Of a DNA stretch of 64,000 nt, positions 8,876 to 17,295 are shown in pieces. The stretch comes from Shewanella khirikhana (GTDB lineage: Bacteria > Pseudomonadota > Gammaproteobacteria > Enterobacterales > Shewanellaceae), in assembly GCF_003957745.1 (NCBI RefSeq), contig NZ_CP020373.1, forward strand, positions 1,922,001-1,986,000. Direction: 5' to 3'. Within the stretch, counting starts at the first letter, position 1; the number at the start of each line of letters is the position of its first letter. Under the pieces are notes generated by a model, which did not search any database, was not told the origin of the DNA, and saw nothing but the letters and a program-made list of their open reading frames with translations. Position numbers and translations under genes: made by a program.

Positions 8876-9820
8876 ATGGCGATTCAATGGTATCCGGGAC
8901 ACATGCACAAGGCACAAAAAGAAATTGCCGAGGCCATGCCCCAGGTCGATTTGGTGATAGAGGTGCTGGACGCCCGCATTCCCTATTCCAGCGAAAACCC
9001 CATGGTTGCCAAACTTCGCGGTGACAAGCCCTGTATCAAGCTGCTGAATAAATGCGATCTTGCCGATCCGGCCACCACAGAAGCCTGGATAGCCCACCTT
9101 GAAAAAGAGCAAGGGGTGAAAGCCATGGCGGTGACCACCTTGCAGCCAGGGCACCTCAAAACCGTTATTCCAGAACTGGTTCGCAAACTGGTACCGGAGC
9201 GTGACCGCGCCGACAAAGACATCCGCACCATGATCATGGGGATCCCCAACGTGGGCAAGTCCACCATTATCAATACCCTGGCCGGCCGTGTGATTGCCAA
9301 AACCGGAAACGAGCCTGCAGTGACCAAAGCGCAGCAGCGCATCAACCTTAAAAACGGCATAGTGCTGTCGGACACCCCCGGCATTCTGTGGCCCAAGGTA
9401 GACAACGAGGCCAGCAGTTACCGTCTGGCGGTCACGGGCGCCATCAAAGATACCGCCATGGAATACGAGGACGTGGCGCTCTTTGCCGCCGCGTTTTTCC
9501 GTGATGCCTATCCAGAAGAGCTGAAAGAGCGTTACAAGCTCGATGAACTGTCGCAGGACGACGTTGAGCTGCTGGAAGACATTGGCCGCAAGCGGGGGGC
9601 GCTCAGAAGCGGTGGTTACGTGGATTTGCACAAGGCATCTGAGCTGCTGCTGCACGAGTTTCGAAGTGGCAAGCTGGGGCTGCTGACGCTGGAAACTCCG
9701 GAGATGGCAGAAGCCGAGAAGCTGGAAGTTGCCCGCATTCTTGCCGAAAAGGAAGCCGAGAAAAAGGCCAAGCAAGAAGCCGAGAAACTGCGCCGTTCAG
9801 GCAAGCGTCACAATAATTAA
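8876..9820 (+). CDS. ylqF: Ribosome biogenesis GTPase YlqF/RbgA type
   Basis: A circularly permuted GTPase of the YlqF/RbgA family, 314 aa, whose members help mature the 50S subunit. The motif order G4-G1-G3 shows the permutation: NKCD (58-61), then the P-loop GIPNVGKST (122-130), then DTPG (166-169). The N-terminus WYPGHMHKAQKEI is the family hallmark. The C-terminal 30 residues form a Lys/Glu/Ala-rich charged helix ending in RRSGKRHNN, likely an RNA contact. In Bacillus the enzyme is essential for 50S assembly; the role in proteobacteria is less clear. It stands alone between terminators, and its terminator faces the phosphatase gene coming from the other side. Confidence 0.93.
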   Translation: MAIQWYPGHMHKAQKEIAEAMPQVDLVIEVLDARIPYSSENPMVAKLRGDKPCIKLLNKCDLADPATTEAWIAHLEKEQGVKAMAVTTLQPGHLKTVIPELVRKLVPERDRADKDIRTMIMGIPNVGKSTIINTLAGRVIAKTGNEPAVTKAQQRINLKNGIVLSDTPGILWPKVDNEASSYRLAVTGAIKDTAMEYEDVALFAAAFFRDAYPEELKERYKLDELSQDDVELLEDIGRKRGALRSGGYVDLHKASELLLHEFRSGKLGLLTLETPEMAEAEKLEVARILAEKEAEKKAKQEAEKLRRSGKRHNN

Positions 9821-9842
9821 TCTCGCTTACGCCGCTGGTTGA

Positions 9843-9870
9843 GCAAAAAGGGCCGAATGGCCCTTTTTGC
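9843..9870. terminator. Bidirectional terminator
   Basis: A 12-bp perfect stem, GCAAAAAGGGCC / GGCCCTTTTTGC, with a GAAT loop. The A-run and T-run on both sides let it serve ylqF (+) and the convergent phosphatase operon (-). Confidence 0.92.
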
Positions 9871-9915
9871 TTGTTTGGCTTGCTTGTCTGGCTTACATCT
9901 TTGGCGTATTTGGGG

Positions 9916-10392
9916 CTAGAGCTTGCCGCTGCGAATGGCTTCAATCAGCCCATCGCTGCTTTGCTCAAGTAAATCCAACACAGTCTCAAAGCCGGATTTG
10001 CCGCCGTAGTAAGGGTCTGGCACTTCCTGGGTACTGGTTTTGCCAAAGGATAAAATCAGTCTTAGTTTAGCTTGGTGTTCTGCCGGGCAGCGGCTTTTCA
10101 AATCTTTCAGATTTTGCCTGTCCGCCGCCAGGATGAGGTCAAAACGAGAGAAATCCTCATCTGTCACCTGGCGCGCCCGCATCCCTGAAAAGTCATAGCC
10201 TCGCAGTTCGCCCGCTGCGACTGAACGAGGGTCCGGCGCTTCGCCCTGATGGTAGGCAATGGTGCCGGCCGAATCTATATCCAGCGCCAATCCTGCGCGC
10301 TCTGCCCGCTGCCTGAACACGGCTTCAGCCGATGGCGAACGGCAAATATTTCCCATACAGACAAACAACACTGACGCTATGCTGTTTTGCAT
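9916..10392 (-). CDS. Low-molecular-weight protein tyrosine phosphatase
   Basis: 158 aa. It has the cysteine-phosphatase P-loop VCMGNICRSPSAE (CX5R, Cys12-Arg18) at the N-terminus and the general-acid loop VPDPYYGG near residue 125. Enzymes of this family dephosphorylate tyrosine residues, often on autophosphorylating kinases of polysaccharide export; no such kinase lies nearby. In cytosolic stand-alone members of this sort the target is usually unknown. It lies 36 bases downstream of the DNA ligase gene on the same strand, so the two may share a transcript. Confidence 0.94.
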   Translation of the reverse strand: MQNSIASVLFVCMGNICRSPSAEAVFRQRAERAGLALDIDSAGTIAYHQGEAPDPRSVAAGELRGYDFSGMRARQVTDEDFSRFDLILAADRQNLKDLKSRCPAEHQAKLRLILSFGKTSTQEVPDPYYGGKSGFETVLDLLEQSSDGLIEAIRSGKL

Positions 10393-10428
10393 GTTTTCTT
10401 TATACCTCGTTGAAATTTACGATTATTG

Positions 10429-11424
10429 TTATTCCGGCGGCCGTACACGCACAAAGCGTGCACCTTTGGGGATCCCCCGGGCACTGAGGCCCTGATATTG
10501 AAAGGTGACCCAGCTCCCTATCGCAGGTGGGTCACGGCGGGTAGCCAAATCAAAGCCGCTGCCCAAATAGAATTCACTGCCGTCTATGAGCCGCAGTTTC
10601 AGCGAGCCCATCAGGCCACTGAGCTCCCCCTGGCCGGGCTTATAGCCTATCACTTCGCCCTCGGCATCGTTAAGGGGTTTAAGTTTGATAAGCAAAGAAT
10701 TTCTGCCATCACGGTAATGGGCATCTTCCCGATGAAGCATAAGTCCCTCCGCTCCGGCCGCGACTTCTGTCTCGAAGAATGCGAGCAGCTCAGCCCGACG
10801 TTGAAACCGCTGCTGCGCAATTAACGCGATGTAAGGGCTGTTATTCGGCAAAACTCGCTGTAATCTGCTCAACCGCTCGGAAAAACTTATACCTTCCATG
10901 GGTGAATCAAACACCATAAACCGCAGTTCGCGCCAGTCCTGTTCTCGGCCCGACGAGCGCACTACGCCGCTGGTCCATTCAAACCGGCCCCTGCCGCCCC
11001 AAAGCTCACCATCGAGCACCAGATCGCTGGGAAAGTCGGCCACAAACCAGGCCGGCGCCGCAATCAGATTGCCATTTCGGGTCAGCAGCGCCTTGCCGGT
11101 CCATCGGCCACGAATACCATCAAGTTTCTCACTTACCCAATAACGCCCAAGCTCCTCCTCGGCGGGCAAGGGTAAAGACGACGCCAGTTGCAGCGGAGCC
11201 TGACTGGCAGCAGTAAGCGGACTTTCAGCCGCTGTGGCCATCGCCGTGTTTGAATAGAGCACGGCGAAGGTGAGCATTGCCCAGAGCATAACGGACGCAT
11301 ATGCCGCAGCCCTAAAGCATTCACCGTTAAAATGTAACAACGTGAAGAAAGCGTTTGCTGGCGTAAACCTTGTTTGAATGCCTCCTTGGCTACGGCTAAG
11401 GCAAGGATGTTTGCTGGGTTTCAT
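10429..11424 (-). CDS. ATP-dependent DNA ligase, Lig E type, exported
   Basis: A minimal ATP-dependent DNA ligase. The adenylated lysine is K100 in motif I (SEKLDGIRGRW); motif III (LDGELW), motif IV (EGLMLHR) and motif V (LLIKLKP) follow, then a small OB domain ending in GSGFDL..PPAIGSWVTF. The family (Lig E, as in Haemophilus and Neisseria) has only these two core domains and is exported; a periplasmic role in joining DNA during uptake or in biofilm DNA has been proposed. Here a hydrophobic segment at about 42-60, followed by AMA-TAAES, looks like a signal peptide but has an unusually long leading region of about 40 residues. I chose the start with GGGAGG upstream, 15 codons inside the longest reading frame. 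If export begins from a later start, the mature protein is unchanged. Confidence 0.88.
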   Translation of the reverse strand: MKPSKHPCLSRSQGGIQTRFTPANAFFTLLHFNGECFRAAAYASVMLWAMLTFAVLYSNTAMATAAESPLTAASQAPLQLASSLPLPAEEELGRYWVSEKLDGIRGRWTGKALLTRNGNLIAAPAWFVADFPSDLVLDGELWGGRGRFEWTSGVVRSSGREQDWRELRFMVFDSPMEGISFSERLSRLQRVLPNNSPYIALIAQQRFQRRAELLAFFETEVAAGAEGLMLHREDAHYRDGRNSLLIKLKPLNDAEGEVIGYKPGQGELSGLMGSLKLRLIDGSEFYLGSGFDLATRRDPPAIGSWVTFQYQGLSARGIPKGARFVRVRPPE

Positions 11425-11585
11425 GGCACCTCCCTGTGACTGTGTCCCACGCCAAGTATAGCTGCGCAAATTCGCCCTGCTGCGGCGCTGTTTTTCTTAA
11501 CCCTGCTGCTTTATACTGGCGACTTTTTGTGGTCCGGTGTTTTTTCCGCCTTTGATGGGCGGCGCTGGCCAGACTCGGGGGAGAT

Positions 11586-11957
11586 ATGAAACCTGCCAAT
11601 AATCATGGCGTAAAGCGCATCATTCGCGCGACAGGCTTTTCATTTAAGGGATTGAAGTCGGCATGGGTGCACGAAGCCGCCTTTCGTCAGGAGCTTATCC
11701 TGGCGTTGATCATGGTGCCATTTGCGCTGTGGGTTGATGTTAGCCTGATAGAAAAGCTGTTGATGATCCTGACGGTCTTTATTGTGCTTATCACTGAGCT
11801 GTTGAATTCAGCCGTGGAAGCCGTGGTTGACCGAATTGGGGATGAAATCCACCCCCTCTCCGGCCAGGCCAAGGACATCGCCTCGGCTGCGGTGTTTATG
11901 AGTCTTGCCCTGTGCGCCATCGTTTGGGCACTGGTGCTGCTGCCTTTGGTATTCTAA
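11586..11957 (+). CDS. dgkA: Diacylglycerol kinase
   Basis: A small inner-membrane enzyme (123 aa) that phosphorylates diacylglycerol to phosphatidic acid with ATP, recycling the diacylglycerol left by osmoregulated glucan synthesis. Sequence follows E. coli DgkA throughout: the amphipathic N-terminal helix (RIIRATGFSFKGLKSAWVHEAAFRQE), three membrane helices, and the active-site block ELLNSAVEAVVDRIGDE with the catalytic and Mg-binding glutamates. GGGGGAG lies just upstream of the ATG. Its stop codon is only four bases from the end of convergent hdfR and no terminator separates them, so their 3' ends may overlap. Confidence 0.97.
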   Translation: MKPANNHGVKRIIRATGFSFKGLKSAWVHEAAFRQELILALIMVPFALWVDVSLIEKLLMILTVFIVLITELLNSAVEAVVDRIGDEIHPLSGQAKDIASAAVFMSLALCAIVWALVLLPLVF

Positions 11958-11961
11958 CACC

Positions 11962-12846
11962 TCAGGAAGTCAGCGCCATATCCTCGTCGCTGAACTCGGT
12001 GTCGACATTCTGCGCCAAAAAGCCCACGGCTCGCTCAATTTGGGCGAGCCTGTCATTTTGGGCCCAGTAAACCACATACACGTTACGCTGAATCGAGCGT
12101 GCGCCGCTTACCCGGTGCAGTTCACCCTTCTCCAGCAGTGCCCGCACCATATGATCCGGTAAAAAGGCACTGCCGCCGTTATTGAGTACAAAATCCAGCG
12201 CTATTCGCGATGAACTGGTATGCAGCACCGGCAGCGGCAGCTCGCCAAACTCCTGAGCGTGGAGAATATTAAAGGCCGTGCCCCAATCCACCTTGATGTA
12301 ATGCCGCTCCTGGCACGCTTTTAACGTCATCGGGCCTTCGCTGGTCACCAGATGCAGCTGCACCACACCAACACGGATCTGCTCGTAATCCTCCATTTTC
12401 GGCGGGTCGAACGAGATAGCCATATCCAAGGTGCGTTCCATCAACTGACGGGTCATCACGTTCTGCGGCAGTACTTCTGTTCTGAGCGCCACCCCGGGCA
12501 AGCCTTTGTGCAGCGACTGTAAATTCCCCTGCAAGAAGGCATCCCAGATATTGGGGCCAGCGCCTATGGTCAGCTGAGTTGATTGCAACCGGCTCAGCGA
12601 CACATCCTGCTTGGCGCGCTCCCAGGCGGTGAGCACGGCTTCGGCATGATTCAGCATCCGCTCCCCTGCGGGAGTGGGCTGGATGTTATTGCGCTGACGC
12701 TCAAACAGCTCAACCCCAAGGATGGTTTCGAGCTGTTTTACCCGAAAACTCACCGCGCTGCGGGTCAGATAGAGATTCTCGGCGGCCTTGCCAAAATGCC
12801 GGGTACGTGAAACTTCCAAAAAGGTTTTCAGCAGATCTGTGTCCAT
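11962..12846 (-). CDS. hdfR: LysR-type regulator HdfR
   Basis: 294 aa. The first 35 residues (MDTDLLKTFLEVSRTRHFGKAAENLYLTRSAVSFR) are almost the same as E. coli HdfR and contain the winged helix-turn-helix; the rest is the periplasmic-binding-protein-like co-inducer domain (about 90-290). In E. coli HdfR is H-NS-controlled, represses flhDC and activates the gltBD region; whether targets are the same here is unknown. It is divergent from maoP, an arrangement kept in E. coli, which supports the orthology. LysR regulators usually control the divergent neighbour and themselves, so the 135-base gap is a likely binding region. Confidence 0.9.
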   Translation of the reverse strand: MDTDLLKTFLEVSRTRHFGKAAENLYLTRSAVSFRVKQLETILGVELFERQRNNIQPTPAGERMLNHAEAVLTAWERAKQDVSLSRLQSTQLTIGAGPNIWDAFLQGNLQSLHKGLPGVALRTEVLPQNVMTRQLMERTLDMAISFDPPKMEDYEQIRVGVVQLHLVTSEGPMTLKACQERHYIKVDWGTAFNILHAQEFGELPLPVLHTSSSRIALDFVLNNGGSAFLPDHMVRALLEKGELHRVSGARSIQRNVYVVYWAQNDRLAQIERAVGFLAQNVDTEFSDEDMALTS

Positions 12847-12981
12847 AAAATTTCTTTGACCATCAAGACCAAAATTTTTTGATTCCTAAATCAAGGATAC
12901 TCGCCAATACTCCAGTTGCAAATTATCCCACAGCTCGGGTAATAACCGCCATCAGCGTTTGTGTTTTGCAAGGAAAAGACA

Positions 12982-13419
12982 ATGTCAGAACAGTTAGTTG
13001 CCAGCCAAAGCTACCAGGGACACCCTCAAGGCGCCCAGAGCAGCTTTCAAAGTAAAAAGCGCTTCTTTGACGATGCCAATTTTCCCAAGGGGTTTCGTCG
13101 CTGCGGTGATTTCACCAACAAAGAAGCAGAACTATTGGAAACCCACGGCGAAGCCATGAAAGCGCTGGCGGAAGGCAGCCGCCCGCCGGTCACCGCGGAG
13201 GAGGCCCAGTTTGTTGATGTTGTGCGCACTAATAAGGCTCCCAGTAGCTTACTGGAACAGATCTGGTTAAAGTATTGCAAACTGGCTCAGGGCAAACCCT
13301 TTTATGCTGTGGTTGGTACGGTTCACGCCGCTGCCAACGCGCCTGAGGCTGAAATTGAACTCGACGATATCGACGATGACGAGGTTTCTGATGATGAGGA
13401 ACCCGAGGAAACACCATGA
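12982..13419 (+). CDS. maoP: Macrodomain Ori organisation protein MaoP (YifE)
   Basis: 145 aa. The core RFFDDANFPKGFRRCGDFTNKEAELLETHG matches E. coli MaoP/YifE closely, followed by the conserved region around PVTAEEAQFVDVVR. In E. coli MaoP acts with a single nearby DNA site, maoS, to organise the Ori macrodomain. The C-terminal 30 residues are strongly acidic (EIELDDIDDDEVSDDEEPEE). The start is an ATG preceded by AAGGA; a reading frame seven codons longer lacks a site. A RimK-like gene follows after 20 bases and is probably co-transcribed, a pairing not found in E. coli. Confidence 0.9.
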   Translation: MSEQLVASQSYQGHPQGAQSSFQSKKRFFDDANFPKGFRRCGDFTNKEAELLETHGEAMKALAEGSRPPVTAEEAQFVDVVRTNKAPSSLLEQIWLKYCKLAQGKPFYAVVGTVHAAANAPEAEIELDDIDDDEVSDDEEPEETP

Positions 13420-13439
13420 AGCTTGAGGCAAATACCTGA

Positions 13440-14369
13440 ATGCGCGGCTGGATTTTATATAAGGAAACCGCGACTCAGCTCAAACCCGAACTGTATGAAA
13501 TTGAACGTCTATTACAGGCTGCCAAGGCCGACAACATAGACCTGGAAGTTTATGCCCCGGATGAGTTTGATCTAACCGTCACCCGGGAAGACAACAAGAG
13601 TATCCTGCTCAACGGGCAACCTGTGGAGTTGCCCGATTTTATTATCCCCCGTATGGGCTCCGGCACCACCTACTTCGCGCTGGCGATTATCCGCCACCTC
13701 GAGCGTTTGGGGGTGTACTGCCTTAACTCCTCTCGGGCGATTGAAACGGTAAAAGATAAGCTGTTTTCCCAGCAGCTGCTGGCAGAAAAGAACCTGCCGA
13801 CCCCAAAAACCATGTTGGTAAAATTCCCGGTGGACATTGAGCTGGTGCACAGCCACCTGGGTTTCCCCGTGGTGATTAAAACCTTGTCAGGCTCCCAGGG
13901 CAGCGGCGTGTTTTTATCCCACAAACCCCGTGAATTTGACGATTTGATGCAACTGATTGAGGCAACCAACAAGAACGCCAACATCATTTTGCAGGAATTT
14001 ATCGCCAACAGTCATGGCCGGGATCTGCGGGTATTTACCATTGGTGGCCGGGTGGTGGGCTGCTTTGAGCGCCGCGCCGCCGAAGACAGCTTCAAAGCCA
14101 ACGTCAGTGCCGGTGGCGCTGCACTGCCTTTTGAAGTGACGCCGGAAATCGAATGGCTTGCCACCCAAACCGCCAATATCCTCGACTTGGATGTGGCCGG
14201 GATTGACCTGCTGTTCGACAACGGTCACTACAAAATTTGTGAAGCCAACTCCTCCCCCGGATTTGAAGGGCTGGAGTCCTGCCTGCAGGTGGATATTGCC
14301 TCGCAAATACTGCACTTTATCCGCATTCGTTTGGGGATGTTCAACAAAGAAGACCCCAACGCAAAATAA
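13440..14369 (+). CDS. RimK-family ATP-grasp ligase
   Basis: 309 aa, with the same layout as RimK: an N-terminal pre-ATP-grasp domain (residues 1-105, ending IIPRMGSGTTYFALAIIRHLE), then ATP-grasp. Recognisable parts are the lysines of VVIKTLSGSQGSGV, LQEFIANSHGRDLRVFTIGG, FERRAAEDSFKANVSAGG and the Mg-binding CEANSSPGFEG. E. coli RimK adds glutamates to ribosomal protein S6; relatives in this family also make other carboxylate-amine bonds, so the substrate is open. It follows maoP by 20 bases with a GAGG site, indicating an operon, and ends at a terminator. MaoP itself has an acidic tail, but a link between the two is only speculation. Confidence 0.88.
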   Translation: MRGWILYKETATQLKPELYEIERLLQAAKADNIDLEVYAPDEFDLTVTREDNKSILLNGQPVELPDFIIPRMGSGTTYFALAIIRHLERLGVYCLNSSRAIETVKDKLFSQQLLAEKNLPTPKTMLVKFPVDIELVHSHLGFPVVIKTLSGSQGSGVFLSHKPREFDDLMQLIEATNKNANIILQEFIANSHGRDLRVFTIGGRVVGCFERRAAEDSFKANVSAGGAALPFEVTPEIEWLATQTANILDLDVAGIDLLFDNGHYKICEANSSPGFEGLESCLQVDIASQILHFIRIRLGMFNKEDPNAK

Positions 14370-14373
14370 GCCT

Positions 14374-14398
14374 AAAAGCACCCTTTCGGGTGCTTTTT
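14374..14398 (+). terminator. Terminator of the maoP operon
   Basis: AAAAGCACCC / GGGTGCTTTT stem with a TTTC loop and a T-run. Confidence 0.92.
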
Positions 14399-14572
14399 TG
14401 TTCCCGGTCAAATTTATTCAAAAAATTGCAAACAAATATTTCACAAAATCGCACATTTATGGTTAAACTCCGGTACGGTAACGGGGTTAACCAACACCAT
14501 GATTAACCAACAATCCGCTACCCGGGTAACAGCAAAACTATAACGATAAACATTGTATTTTCAGGAGCGACC

Positions 14573-15433
14573 ATGCGGGCTTCGGCAACGCTACTGTGTA
14601 TCGCACTGGCAGGATTCAGCCAGTGTTCGCTCGCCAAGGACATGACCATTAAGGTCGGTGGCTTCTACTCTCAGTCGGACTCCAGCATCGACGTTACCGA
14701 TCCTATTGTCGGTGAAGACTTTCGTCTGGATTTTGAAAGCGACCTGCAGCTGGCCGAAAATCAGTTCCTGCCCTTCATTGAATTCGAATATACCCTCGGT
14801 AACCGCCACAACCTGTACCTGGATTGGAAACGCCTGCACCGCAGCGCCGAAACCACCGCGGTAGCCCGTCCGTTCCAGATCCAAATCGACGATACCGTTT
14901 ACGAAGTGCGTGCCGGCGGCAAACTCGACACCACCCTGAATATCGACATTCTGCGTCTGGGTTATGGTTACGACGTGTTTGAAGGCAATGATTACACCCT
15001 GGGTGTCACTATTGGCCTGCACACCATGTTCATCAAAACCATGTTCGAAGGTGCTATTGGTGCCTGCCTGGCCACTGAGCTGAACGAAAACCTCTGTGGT
15101 CAGCGCCCTATTCCGCAAATTGTTGAAAATGACGTAACTGCGCCGCTGCCGGATATCGGCATTATCGGCCGCTATGAATTTTTCCCCGGCTGGGAATTTA
15201 CCGGCCATGCCCAGTACTTCCAGATAAAACTGGACGATTTAAAAGGCTCACTCACCGACATCCGTGCCGGTGTCAGCGCCGATCTGGGTGACAGCTGGCA
15301 GTTGTCGCTGGCCTACAACTACTACAAAGTTGATGTGGACATCACCCAGTCAGCCCAGAATATCAAGGTCGCCGACTACAACATCTACTACAGTTTTGTC
15401 GGTCCAATGATTTCAGTCAGTTATAAGTTTTAA
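14573..15433 (+). CDS. Predicted outer-membrane beta-barrel protein
   Basis: 286 aa with a signal peptide (MRASATLLCIALAGFSQCSLA-KD). The mature part alternates polar and hydrophobic residues in stretches such as NLYLDWKRL, DILRLGYGYDVF and ISVSYKF, and ends in Phe, the usual outer-membrane insertion signal. A pair of cysteines in GACLATELNENLCG may form a loop disulfide. I do not recognise a named family; it resembles small uncharacterised barrels found in Shewanella and Vibrio. AGGAG sits seven bases upstream of the ATG. The 170-base upstream region is AT-rich and contains the promoter; I cannot place it exactly. Confidence 0.75.
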   Translation: MRASATLLCIALAGFSQCSLAKDMTIKVGGFYSQSDSSIDVTDPIVGEDFRLDFESDLQLAENQFLPFIEFEYTLGNRHNLYLDWKRLHRSAETTAVARPFQIQIDDTVYEVRAGGKLDTTLNIDILRLGYGYDVFEGNDYTLGVTIGLHTMFIKTMFEGAIGACLATELNENLCGQRPIPQIVENDVTAPLPDIGIIGRYEFFPGWEFTGHAQYFQIKLDDLKGSLTDIRAGVSADLGDSWQLSLAYNYYKVDVDITQSAQNIKVADYNIYYSFVGPMISVSYKF

Positions 15434-15451
15434 TTGCTGAATATGTCATCT

Positions 15452-15477
15452 AAAGCACTCCCGGGAGTGCTTTTTTA
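15452..15477 (+). terminator. Terminator after the barrel gene
   Basis: A perfect palindrome, AAAGCACTCCC / GGGAGTGCTTT, followed by a T-run. Confidence 0.9.
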
Positions 15478-15562
15478 TTGCCAGAAACGGTGCTGGCAGT
15501 TGAATCAGCATCCAATAACGCTATGATTGAAATATTGTTTTATATTTCCGGCAGAACTCTCC

Positions 15563-16618
15563 ATGTCTGACAAACCACAGACACCCGATGACGGCGCCCG
15601 GGTATTGATGCAAACTGCCGCAACCCGTCTGAAGAAAGCTGTGCCCTTGATGCTAAAGCATCAAATTCCCACAACACCGACCAATTATGCGCTCTGGTAT
15701 GCCTATGTGGGTGAGCAGCAGCCCGCCCTGAATCAGGCGATGAACCAGGCCATCAGTCAGTACCAAACCTGCCCGCCGGTAACCTCAGAATTGCTATACC
15801 GAGAGCACATTGCCGATCCTATTGAGCTGGATGTGCGCGATATGCGCCAGAACCTTGAGGCGATGGCGAGCGACTTGGCCAGTCAGTTGCAGGATACCAA
15901 CCTCGATGCCACTGAATTCCAGCAAAAAATCGACGCCAACTTCACCAAACTGAACCGCATCGAAAACGAAGGTTTCACCCTCGAGCAGGTACTGGTGTTG
16001 GTGCGCAGCCTGGTGAAGGAATCCGACGCCATCCGCGCTTCCACCAGCTATTTCACTGGCCAGCTATCCAAGGCGCAGCAGGAAATCGATGCGCTTAAAA
16101 GTCGGCTTGCCGCCAGCGAGCATGACATGCTCTACGATGCCCTCACAGGTTGCCTTAACCGCCGCGCCTTCGATACCGATCTGGCGGGGCTGCTATCACA
16201 GGCCCCCGACGGCACCTGCCTTATCATCTGCGACGTTGACCACTTCAAGGCGTTTAACGACAACTACGGCCACCAGCTTGGGGATCAGGTGCTGAAGCTT
16301 GTCGGCAAACGCCTGTGCGATGCCTGCCGCGATGGAGTGAAATGTTATCGTTACGGTGGCGAAGAGTTCGCCCTGCTGGTACCAGGGAGCAATTTGCGGA
16401 TCGCCCGTCAGCTGGCTGAAGCCATTCGCCGCGGCGTTGAAAAGCTCACCCTGAAAGACCGGCGCCGGGACGCCCGCATCGATAATATCAGCGCCTCTTT
16501 TGGTGTTGCCCAGTGGCAGCCAAAGATGGACAGCCGCGCCCTGATTGAAGCTGCCGACAAGCTGATGTACGAAGCCAAAAGGCTGGGGCGCAACCGGGTC
16601 ATGCCCATTTCCGGCTGA
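15563..16618 (+). CDS. Diguanylate cyclase (GGDEF protein)
   Basis: 351 aa, soluble, no membrane segment. The N-terminal 180 residues are helical and carry a region beginning PLMLKHQIPTTPTNYALWYAYV, seen in front of GGDEF domains of several gammaproteobacterial cyclases; a coiled-coil stretch follows (about 100-190). The GGDEF domain (about 185-350) has an intact active site, RYGGEEF, so it should make cyclic di-GMP. The inhibitory I-site is degenerate: Arg is in place at -9 but the Asp expected at -6 is Val, so product inhibition is probably weak. The ATG start (MSDKPQTP) has no strong ribosome site; an in-frame TTG at 15527 is less likely. It converges on the sortase gene 23 bases away. Confidence 0.93.
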   Translation: MSDKPQTPDDGARVLMQTAATRLKKAVPLMLKHQIPTTPTNYALWYAYVGEQQPALNQAMNQAISQYQTCPPVTSELLYREHIADPIELDVRDMRQNLEAMASDLASQLQDTNLDATEFQQKIDANFTKLNRIENEGFTLEQVLVLVRSLVKESDAIRASTSYFTGQLSKAQQEIDALKSRLAASEHDMLYDALTGCLNRRAFDTDLAGLLSQAPDGTCLIICDVDHFKAFNDNYGHQLGDQVLKLVGKRLCDACRDGVKCYRYGGEEFALLVPGSNLRIARQLAEAIRRGVEKLTLKDRRRDARIDNISASFGVAQWQPKMDSRALIEAADKLMYEAKRLGRNRVMPISG

Positions 16619-16641
16619 CAGAGGTAGCGCCCGGCAACAGC

Positions 16642-17295
16642 CTAGCGGCCATGTCCCATACTGAGCACCATGGCTTTGGCGGCGATTTCAGGACGGCTCC
16701 AAAGCTCATCCGGCTCGGCCACCACCACAAAGCGCTTATCGGTTCTGTCACTCATCCCGAAGAAGGGAAAACAGGTGATAAGCGTAAGCCGGTCAGATAT
16801 TTGCTCCAATACCGACAACTCGTTTTCATGTACCACCGAGGTGTATTTCACCCGGTATTGATGCCGCTCGCCCTGCATGTCTTCGAGCCACAACTCATCC
16901 CCCGGCGACACCTTTCGCAAAATCGCGAAGTGGGTGTCCCTGTGGCCGGCAATCACCGTATTGCCTCCATCACCCGGCACAGCAGTGTTTTCAAGCCAGG
17001 TGGGCGCAAACGCGAGGTTACGACCACTGGCGCCCGCCAGAATGTAGAAGCTTTCACGCTCACCGCTTTGGCGCCGCAGCTCAAGCCGGGCAATGGGATG
17101 GGTATCTGCCCAGCTCCAGGGTTTGTGGGGCAAGCCATCACGGCGGCTTTGCTCCCAGGCATCGGCAATCAGGTATTGGGCTAAAAAGGCTTTGGCTTGC
17201 ATATATCCTCCGGATCCCAGCAGTAACAGTCCCATCGCGGCGAGCCAGTAAGGCCAGCGGCGCTTTTTGCGTGCACTGAATTTAAATTGCGTCAC
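16642..17295 (-). CDS. Class GN sortase of the proteobacterial dedicated sortase system
   Basis: A cysteine transpeptidase that should cleave its substrate in the sorting signal and join it to an acceptor. 217 aa: a basic N-terminus (KFSARKKRRW), one membrane anchor (about 15-32), then the sortase domain. The catalytic residues are H118 (VIAGHRDTHF), C175 (TLITCFPF) and R188 (DKRFVVVA). It overlaps the end of the preceding substrate gene by 14 bases, so translation is coupled and the enzyme is dedicated to that one substrate. Sortases are typical of Gram-positive bacteria; this class occurs in marine and related proteobacteria. What the enzyme attaches the substrate to in a Gram-negative envelope is not known to me. 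Confidence 0.95.
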   Translation of the reverse strand: MTQFKFSARKKRRWPYWLAAMGLLLLGSGGYMQAKAFLAQYLIADAWEQSRRDGLPHKPWSWADTHPIARLELRRQSGERESFYILAGASGRNLAFAPTWLENTAVPGDGGNTVIAGHRDTHFAILRKVSPGDELWLEDMQGERHQYRVKYTSVVHENELSVLEQISDRLTLITCFPFFGMSDRTDKRFVVVAEPDELWSRPEIAAKAMVLSMGHGR

